Assembly (NCBI GenBank): GCA_037903475.1
Contig: JBAJFG010000290.1
Span: forward strand, 682,001 to 746,000
Direction: 5' to 3'
From: Ancylostoma caninum
Taxonomy: Eukaryota > Nematoda > Chromadorea > Rhabditida > Ancylostomatidae
DNA: 64,000 bases
The notes below the pieces were generated by a model. The model saw only the letters and a list, made by a program, of their open reading frames with translations, had not been told where the DNA came from and did not search any database. Shown here one piece after another: positions 56,434 through 64,000 of this stretch (positions are counted from its first letter, which is position 1; every line of letters begins with the position of its first letter). The position numbers and the translations under genes were made by a program.

Positions 56434-58394
56434 ACTATCGATTTATGAGAAACTCAAAAATTCCATTTCGAATAGGTCTATGGTTCAGATGTTTGAAAAA
56501 AAAGGAAGCAATGCAATTCTCTGGGAATTATAAACAGGCATTTAGGCCTCTCCCTTTTTTGAGCCTTTCAACTGTTCGGATCTAGTCTTGCATGAATGGT
56601 GATTTTTGTCTAGTGACTCCCTTCAATTTCGGAACAGAGAAAATGAAAAATAAAAAAATTGATGGAGGACAAAGAAACAAGAAAGTGAAAAGCAGAGGAA
56701 ACAAAGATCAGAGTAGGGTTGTGTTTTGACTTCAAAAGCTTATTGTTCCTCCATAGGAAACGAGTTCACAAGGTTCTCAAGGGGAATCCTTGGAATCCTT
56801 AATCGGAGGAATCCTAGTGAGGCTTAAAACGAAAAGATCAATAAGCAGCCAGAAAGGATTATATACTTACGTAGAAGGTGATCTTTTGAATGATTTTACC
56901 AACACTATACCACTATCGCTTGCAAAGCTCCCAAAAGCAAAAATCACATTCTTGGCAGCATCTGATGTTTTGTTTTTAAATTCTGTTGATACACATTCAC
57001 CACTTTCATTTCCATGCCTTTCATTCTATGCGAATGTTTTTGAATATAATTGGCGCTCCTCTGTTGCGATGTATGGATAAATGGACAAAAAAGGAAATGC
57101 ACAAACAAATGAACAAAGACGACAAAAATTCGGATATTCAAAATGTAGTTGAAAAAATTAAAAATTCGTATGTTCCGAAACCGAATATTCGATTCTGAGT
57201 ATATGAGGCACTTTATTCTGTCCCAGATGTAGTACGCAGTGTAAGGGCAGCATGATTTGATAGAGAAATGTAGCCTGGATCTTTCATTTTCTCACATACA
57301 CACCTCGTCTTTTTTGATTTTCTCGCAACGCAGCTACACTTGACGGGGAAAAATGGCGATAACAAACAGTGGCGACGATGAATCATGCCACATACATAGA
57401 ATTCGGAAGCAAGTTTAAGCGTTTTCTTCGCGTAATTTATCCTTGGCACCGAGAAATAAAATTTATTAGGGATCATCTACATGATTACTTTTACTATTAT
57501 CGGTTATGTTGAGAAAAAAAAAACAAGTACTACAAGGAAATCCTGCAAAATTCAGAAAAAACACACGTCTCTGCTGCCTTCCCAATCTTGGAAACAACCT
57601 ATTTTGGCGGCCTTTTCCTGATAAGTTTTGGGAAATACTTAGAGGAGATTAGAGAAGAAGATAAAAATGGAAGGCTTCCATAAAATTATGGCAGAGGATT
57701 AGAGGGATTGCAACTTCGCGTTGAATCTGAAGAATCGCAGTTTAACCAGCATGACTTTGAATTTTCAGCATCTTTTCACAACTGGGACGAGTTTTCAAAT
57801 TTTCTAACAGTTAAGTTTTGCTCAAACCAAGAGCGCAGCGTTTCCGAGAGCAGCTCCATCAATTTTTGCCCCACCTATGCTGAAAACAGCTGATTTTTCT
57901 AACCACGGTGACTACACCTGAACTTTGCAGAGACTCATCTTTGATGCCTAGGAAAGAAGGCGTAATACGTGCAGCCTTGAAGGCTGAGGCGGAAAGGACG
58001 CATGTGACAAGTGAAAACAACAGGTTTAGTCGCCCGTATTCGATATTTCTGGAAGACAAGGATAGGCGTCGTGCAAAATATACGTAACTGATTTCATAAG
58101 CAACAATAAACCGATAAGGATACGATGCAAGATAAACAATAACGTGCTATAAAACAACAACTGCAACGGCAAATGCGATAGTCAACTAAATAAGCGTCAT
58201 AACCAACAAGTTATACGGAAAACACGGTAACTCGCAGCTTTAGGCTAACCACAGGTGTACGTACAGCCTTGCAGTGACAAGCTCGACATGTCTATGTGTA
58301 TGTGTGAGGGAGAGAGAGAGGGAGAAAGGCTGTCTGACCCAGGAGGCAGAATCAATAGCCCCGGCCACCACGGATTAATTGTCGGCACTGAACG

Positions 58395-58430
58395 GGACAC
58401 CGCCGCGGGCGAGTAGTCGCGGCGGTGTCC
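58395..58430. repeat. 13-bp perfect GC hairpin
   Basis: GGACACCGCCGCG is followed after a 10-nt loop by its exact reverse complement CGCGGCGGTGTCC. It stands out from the AT-rich flanks. Role unknown; it could be a strong RNA stem or a relic of a palindromic element. Confidence 0.8.
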
Positions 58431-58799
58431 GCGGGCCAGCCGCTTCTCTGTTGCTTTTCGTTAACGCTGTCAGCTATGTAGAGGTTAATTAGCTCTCATT
58501 TGCCGGCCGCTAATCTGGATAAAGAGCTATGAAGATATGACGGGGACAGTATTTAGAGGGATTAGTGAGGGGGGAGGAAGGGCAGAAGGGATTTGTATAG
58601 GTGGAATGTTATTCACAAAGTATGAGGCTTCACTGTTCTCTTAAGTACAATAAAAAGTCATAGTTCGTCAACAAAAATGTCTTTGACACAAAAAAAAATT
58701 AAATTGTACATCAGCATAGAACACTGCCGGATGGAGAAGTGGCAAGTCAGGAGTAGGAATTCCGCAGAACCGGGAGAAATAACAAAAATAGAAATATTT

Positions 58800-58915
58800 A
58801 AGGATAATGATAAAATCAGCAATTAAAAATGAACTAATACAAAATTCTTACTTGTTTCATAAAGTAGTTTCGGAAATTTGACCACCCATTCTCGACATCA
58901 GGAAGGGGGGGGGAG
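58800..58915. repeat. Diverged fragment related to the hAT element interior
   Basis: The order of blocks (AT-rich stretch, TTGTTTCATAAAGTAGTTTC, GAAATTTG, ACCCATTCT, then a G9 run) matches the right interior of the element at 55488-55755. Its terminal CCGCCACT end is missing, so it is a truncated, older relative. Confidence 0.5.
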
Positions 58916-60596
58916 CTTAGAAATGCGTACATGATGAATATAATGAATGTGGCCGAAAATAGAATGCAATCTAGTCCGGAAATTTCAGGGCTTTGGAGTA
59001 GTTTTCCTCGCTCTTTTAGAACTACAGAGATCAGTGAATAGTTACCAATGATGGAAAAATAACAGAGCTGGATTAATTTCACTTCGTTATTTTACATGGA
59101 AAACCTATTTTTAGAAACTAATGGCCCAAAGCCACAAATCTTGCCTTTCGAATAGGAAACTGAGACCTTCTATGAACCTTCGCTCTGTTCGAATTTTGGT
59201 CTTTTAACGATTAATCTCTCATTTGGGCCATAAATGATATATAACATCTATAATAGTGTGGTTATTTACTCCGCCCATAAATAGAATAAGTTGGGTTTCA
59301 AGCAGATTTCCAGTCTGCCTAACAAAATTAAGACGGCGCGACAGCAACGATAGTATATCCAGAAAATACATATATGACATGCTGTTTGCAGAATTCCACT
59401 TGAAAAGAATGATATCGAAAGGCGAGGAGTAAGGTAAAAGCAGATGTTCTAGGAATGTAAAATGAATAAAATGAATAACCACAAAAGAAAAAATGGGTTG
59501 AAAACGCCTTGCAACGCCGCATCTGAAGTAATGGAGGAAATCCCCTCCTATTATCTTCCACATTTCCTTATCCATTCCCACTTCCTCCATTTTTTCTTGA
59601 AAGTTTTGAAAGTCGGGGCACAGATCAACGCATATTTGAAAAAAACAATCGCTCTGCAATTAGCCAGGCTCAATCATAGCAAAGCTTGGCCGAAGAGCTT
59701 TTTTCAAGTATGTACTTACGCCTCTCCATCCTAAAAACAGCTTTTTCTAACAGAAGAAGGAAAAAACCTAACCTCAACTATGTTTTGAATTTTTTGTTTC
59801 TGCACGTCATCTATATGCTTGTTACGGTTTTGTAACTGTTTTACAGGCATGTGATTGTGTGTAATTAAGCGAAATCGCTACTACCTAGGAGAAAAGAGCA
59901 TCATATTCCATTAATTAAATGGAATCTTCCCTCTTGTATTATCCAGTTCTAAAGAAGATTGATGGAGGCTGATTGCAACACGATAATAATGCTAAGCCAC
60001 TTACAAATAAGCTGGATTTCTTTTTGTAAATAACAAGATTTCCTCGAAGAGCTGTGAATCATGCGATTAGCTAGGGTATTAGTATAGAGGGGAAATGGAA
60101 GCATTTTCTTCGCTTAAAAAGCAATTGAGTTGTGCATGTTGTAATTTCAGTCGCTCAGGTGCAATTGTCCTTCAAATATGCTGAATTAAATGAAATCAGC
60201 TGAAAGGGCACGTTGTTCAGCTCAGAGTGCATAGAGAACTGATATACAAGGAGGAACTTGCTGAGCAGTACAGTGATCCATATCTGACGTCATTTGGGTT
60301 AGCGGTTCGCTGTTCCGTTTCCTAGTAAACTCATTCAATGCTCTTCTACCAGCCCCTTCTCTAATAACCTCAACCTCAACTTGAACAGCCAATAAACGGT
60401 CAAGGCCGGCCGAAATCTCGGCCGGCTGGAGTAATTGCCCAAAGTGCAAGCAGGCCGCGTGGATTCACATTGCACGTTCACATGCGTGAATAGCAAGCAT
60501 ATGGAACGACACATGCGGGAAAAACTTGACGCTGATCGCGTTATAATTCTTGCAAAACTAGGTCAGGCATAAGAGTACGTAAGCTTCGAATAGCAG

Positions 60597-60702
60597 TGGA
60601 GTTGCAAAAACTTCGCGTGCCGTTGCAGCAACTTCACGCACCGTTGCTGCAACTCCACGTGCCGTTGCAGCAACTCCATGTGCCGTTGCTGCAACTCCAC
60701 GG
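60597..60702. repeat. 21-bp satellite, alternating GCAGC/GCTGC units
   Basis: Four units of 21 bp start at about 60615, 60636, 60657 and 60678, with diverged flanking pieces. Each reads CGTGCCGTTGCAGCAACTCC or the same with GCTGC in place of GCAGC, alternating. The 11-bp GTTGCAGCAAC is palindromic, so units can pair with each other. Because 21 is a multiple of three, frames stay open on both strands (LHVPLQQ-like or GVAATAH-like repeats), but nothing else suggests coding. Confidence 0.85.
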
Positions 60703-62617
60703 CGGGATTCGTAAAAATTCGCGAGAAATTTTCGAACATGCCCGTTGCTCAGAGCGGACGAGTTTCCGCATAAAAGTTGGCAGATTTTAGATGATGGGAA
60801 CAACCGATTAAAGAAAAGTAGCAAAAGCTTTTTTCATTTCTTTTGACCAGGGAACTCGCCCACTCTCGCAGAGGGAAACATTCCCGAGCTCCCTGGGAAC
60901 TTTCACAAATAATGGCACAGCAATGGCTTTGGCGCACCAAACGATCCAAATACACGCTACTCCGTGAACGTGCAAGAATATGTTAGGCCAGTTAGCTTTT
61001 GGCGCAGTTCCAATCGGTAAAAACCAGGCGCCCGGCCCTGCGTCTCTGACACGCCAAGGTCCTCGGCACAAAAACACCAACAAACATGCCAGCTGTCAAA
61101 AGTACACATGTTCGCGTGTAATATTAATAACTGCTGCAAAACTCAGCGTCACACGTGTGAAAAGAACGCGGTGGCTGGAAATTTCCCAGGTTTTGCACTT
61201 GACCCAGAGACGCAGAGCAGTTGCAGCAGATCTTGGGGAAATGCCTGCAACGGGTTCCGCATAGCGAAAAAAGCTGTAGTGAGCTAATTTGCTTGGAAAA
61301 AATTAGTGACTAGTTCAATGAATTGAGATGGAGCAAAACAGCATGTATGACCTCGGAAACCATGGATGCTCTTGGAAATAGCTCTTCTTCTTTCAGCTGA
61401 ACCCCTAGACGTGTGATCAGCTGAGAGGTTTAGGATTCTTGGCGTCGTTAAGGATTACGGATGAAAACCGTAAATCCAATTAACAAGTTGATGCGCCAGT
61501 TCTTTAACTAGCCAACGACTGAATTCTCTGGGTTTTTGTCAGCTGCATTCTCGTTTTCAATGATAGTTTTCTAGGAAGATGAAGAAAGTAGTCTTCGTAG
61601 AACATGGGCAATCGTACTGAGGAAATACGCCGACATCATTTTTCAACGGAAATGTGTTTATCTAGCTAGTCAGGATAAATTGAGAGGAACATAGCCAGGG
61701 AATCCACAGCTAATATGGGAAGACTAAACATGGATGCCTATCTGGGAGCGCCTTCTGCTTCTCCATCAATCCTCACCCTGCCTCTGCCGGCTCCAAGTCG
61801 GAAAATCTCATTTCAACAGGGAAGATAATCCGTAAGTGCAAGGAGCGCTAGAATCCTCCCTAACCCACATGGTCTTCGTTCAAATTGTTCATCCTCGTAT
61901 TTTATTATAGAGTAGGGCTACTTTCACCATAGTGAATAACAAGAAAGAAGTAGAAGCTCATATCCTTGACTAATCTGAAATGATATGGAATAGCAGCGAG
62001 CAGAATAAATTATGTTTGAGAAGAAATGTCCTTATAAAGAGAGTTTATTCAAAGAGTCTGTTCTTGAAGCATGTTTTACGTCTAGTCGCATAAGTGGTTA
62101 GTATCCTAGCTCTTTGAGCTTTGGCTTTATAGGGAGCTGAGAGTACAACACTTTTAATCATATCCTTACTTCCTAACACGATTTCTATTTCGTTTGATAG
62201 TAATTCTAGGGCAAGCAGGAGAACACCCCAAAGACTCAAGTTATGGAGCAGAAGTTTCGTCAAATGTACGAGTATATATGGAATTTTCAAGATGAGGACA
62301 ACAGTATAACCAGGAATAATCAGGAATGAAATCCTTTATTCCTAGGAAATCTAAACCATAAGAGATTCAGCGCTAAGAAAAAAAGCCAAAACAATCCAGG
62401 ATGAGTCGCTAGCCCAGCAGCACTCCATGAATTTCATATGAGCACCTTAGAAAAGCAAACAAAGGAAGACCTACATGCAGCATTTCTGGAAAAGGAAAGG
62501 AGGAAGTGATGAAACCATACTCATTGAACAGAAAAATAAACAAATATTTCGCGACCAAACACGACAACTGCCACTAGAATGCCACTCAATATGTTATGTA
62601 AGCGAGCACGTTTCAAG

Positions 62618-62747
62618 GGCTCCCGGCGGCGGGTCCTGGCACTGGCCGGCCACGCCCCCGCCGCTGGAAACGCTGCAGTCAAATCCGATAAAAACTCGCG
62701 TAATTGCTAGTCGAGAGAAATTGGAAAAGCGCCAAAAGAAAGTTTAG
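62618..62747 (+). CDS. Possible C-terminal exon (uncertain)
   Basis: After CGTTTCAAG, which could act as an acceptor, a plus-strand frame reads APGGGSWHWPATPPPLETLQ, then SNPIKTRVIASREKLEKRQK and KV before a TAG at 62745-62747. The GC-rich start and charged end look protein-like, but the GC-rich part is open in a second frame as well. No upstream exon is identified; function unknown. Confidence 0.2.
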
Positions 62748-64000
62748 CATCGTGATACGCAGTTCTATCACGGAATAACACGAATCCGAGGAACAACGTT
62801 TTGAGGTGGTCAGAGACGCAGACACGAATCATTTTGGCTGCGTACTAGCTGACTAGTGGCTTAGAGTGGATAAGCGGTTGCATACGGGGGCCGTTATAGC
62901 TGTTCATTCCAGTTTTGAAAGAAAGAAAATGAAACTATTCCAGCTTTCGTGGATAAATCAATTATAGCTTTTTCACAGAAGCTCTGCGAGCAATCGATAT
63001 ATTGATTAGTCGGGAAGTTGCATCAGCTGAGGATTGCACCGAGGCGGTTCTTGTTAGGCGACGTATGTACGTTGGACGTGTTATCGAACGAGGCAGTGAC
63101 TAGTGCACGAAAAACGAAGCAGTGCGCAAAACAGTGGAAATGTACCTGGAATGGAGAGTTTCCCGAGAAAAGCTGGATAAACGGGGGAAAATATGGTAAA
63201 TTAATGGAAACTACACTGTCTTAATTTATTCCTATGAACAGTGTTCTCTACACATGGAGAGGAAGGTTGGATAGTAAGAAATTTCCCTGGGAGCTCTTCT
63301 GGGAGCCCAGTCAACTGATTTTCCATGAATTTAACCCAGAAGGATAGGTAACGTGGTGCAGCAGCCGTAAATAGTTAGTTCACATCGAGCGATTTTTCCG
63401 CGAAGAGAAACTGTCAGCAGTTTTGACACGCTCACCTGGCGCCAATCACCTGGCACCGAGAAATCGGGAAACTTTTTCCTACTTCCCGTTCCTTCATGAA
63501 AGGTCCAAAAATCGATCACCAAAGCGAACTGCTGGATTAAAACGTGGAACATCAAAAATATTTGTAGCATTGTCCCCAAATGCATGGAATTAGGTCAGCT
63601 AAGCCGAAAACTGGCCGATTGTCATGAATTTAAAGGGAATTATTTGAAATTACTATGGAATCAATCGATCATTGATCAGAAGAACTAATAGAGCGCTCTG
63701 GTGCTAGCTGAAGAGGAATAGTATAGAAAACGAGAAGAAATGTGGTTTTCGGAATCACTGGAATCTTCTGGAAAGTTGAGGAAAAACGAGCAAAAACAAC
63801 GAAGAGTGAAAGGTACATGTGAACCAAAGCGCTGGAATAACGATCGATACCAGAAATCCAATCGATATATTGACTGCCTGATTGGTCTGAACCCGATTCC
63901 GGTGGAACTTGAGGTAGTTTGAGGGAAACTGTGATTCGACTCCTTCTATTTCCGGACAATATGAAACGCTGTATATGCTAATCGATATATCGATTCTCGG

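Larger units (their letters stand above)
55764..64000. other. Right flank, no well-supported gene
   Basis: Open frames at 56790-57080 (+), 57708-57893 (+), 59219-59659 (-), 60222-60449 (-) and 63669-63959 (-) have no convincing splice sites and no recognised family. The frame at 57708-57893 has the most protein-like composition (FHNWDEFSNFLT). Named elements in this part are a 29-bp duplication at 56376, a GC hairpin at 58395, a relative of the hAT element at 58800, a satellite at 60597 and three ATCGATATAT sites in the last kilobase. Confidence 0.4.

Noticed and set aside
59219..59659. 146-codon minus-strand open frame
   Set aside because: Hydrophobic and aromatic composition, no acceptor or donor, and antisense frames are also open.
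60402..60426. GGCCGGCCGAAATCTCGGCC palindrome
   Set aside because: A short 8-9 bp stem only; it does not extend and fits no repeat family here.
60847..60898. CCAGGGAACTCG mirrored by CGAGCTCCCTGG
   Set aside because: A 12-bp imperfect stem with no further symmetry; not enough to define an element.
1..64000. Search for CRISPR arrays, prokaryotic operons and prophage
   Set aside because: No regularly spaced repeats with unique spacers and no dense collinear genes; the window is eukaryotic.

Overview
This 64 kb window looks like gene-poor nuclear DNA from an animal, most likely a nematode. The splice acceptors of the best exons are short and pyrimidine-rich, ending in forms such as TTTCAG, TTTGCAG, TTCCAG and TTTTAG. 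The donors are mostly GTRAG-like. Exons are small (96-209 bp), and the non-coding DNA is full of short palindromic, MITE-like elements. By eye the base composition is moderately AT-rich. A clade V (strongylid or hookworm-like) worm is my guess; nothing in the sequence proves it. I see no rRNA, tRNA, spliced-leader RNA or CRISPR array.

One gene is well supported. It lies on the minus strand and runs from about 32.94 kb down to 6.23 kb in eight phase-compatible exons. These join into one open frame of 403 codons from a possible ATG at 32928. The order is a Ser/Pro-rich N-terminus, an RG-rich basic patch resembling an AT-hook, an acidic/serine region with SUMO-type motifs, then a long Lys/Arg/Glu charged region ending in a polyalanine run. 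The frame is still open at the last exon, so the gene probably continues beyond the left edge or through an exon I could not find. The look is that of a chromatin or nuclear protein. A BAZ2/ACF/NURF-type remodeller subunit is possible but unproven. Two of its introns are very long (10.5 and 12.5 kb) and hold most of the repeats.

Layout: 1-6.2 kb has no supported gene, but carries GC-rich islands with microsatellites. 6.2-33 kb is the gene and its introns, with palindromic elements at 7.3, 9.3, 10.3, 11.5, 13.3, 15.5, 17.0, 17.4, 18.6, 25.2, 28.3 and 30.8 kb, and a 20-bp tandem array rich in GATA sites at 27.1 kb. 33-51 kb holds only weak exon candidates on both strands. Two of these (49.45-49.59 and 40.64-40.81 kb, minus) are phase-compatible and might be 5' exons of the same or another gene. 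51-64 kb is nearly all repeats: a cluster of a palindromic family at 54.0-54.9 kb, a hAT-type MITE with an intact 8-bp target duplication at 55.5 kb, and a 21-bp satellite at 60.6 kb.

The palindromic elements fall into at least nine families. Several have arms of 50-160 bp and would fold into long double-stranded RNA if transcribed within the host introns. One near-perfect palindrome at 50.5 kb carries a motif resembling a hammerhead ribozyme core in both arms, and a related motif lies at 53.6 kb.
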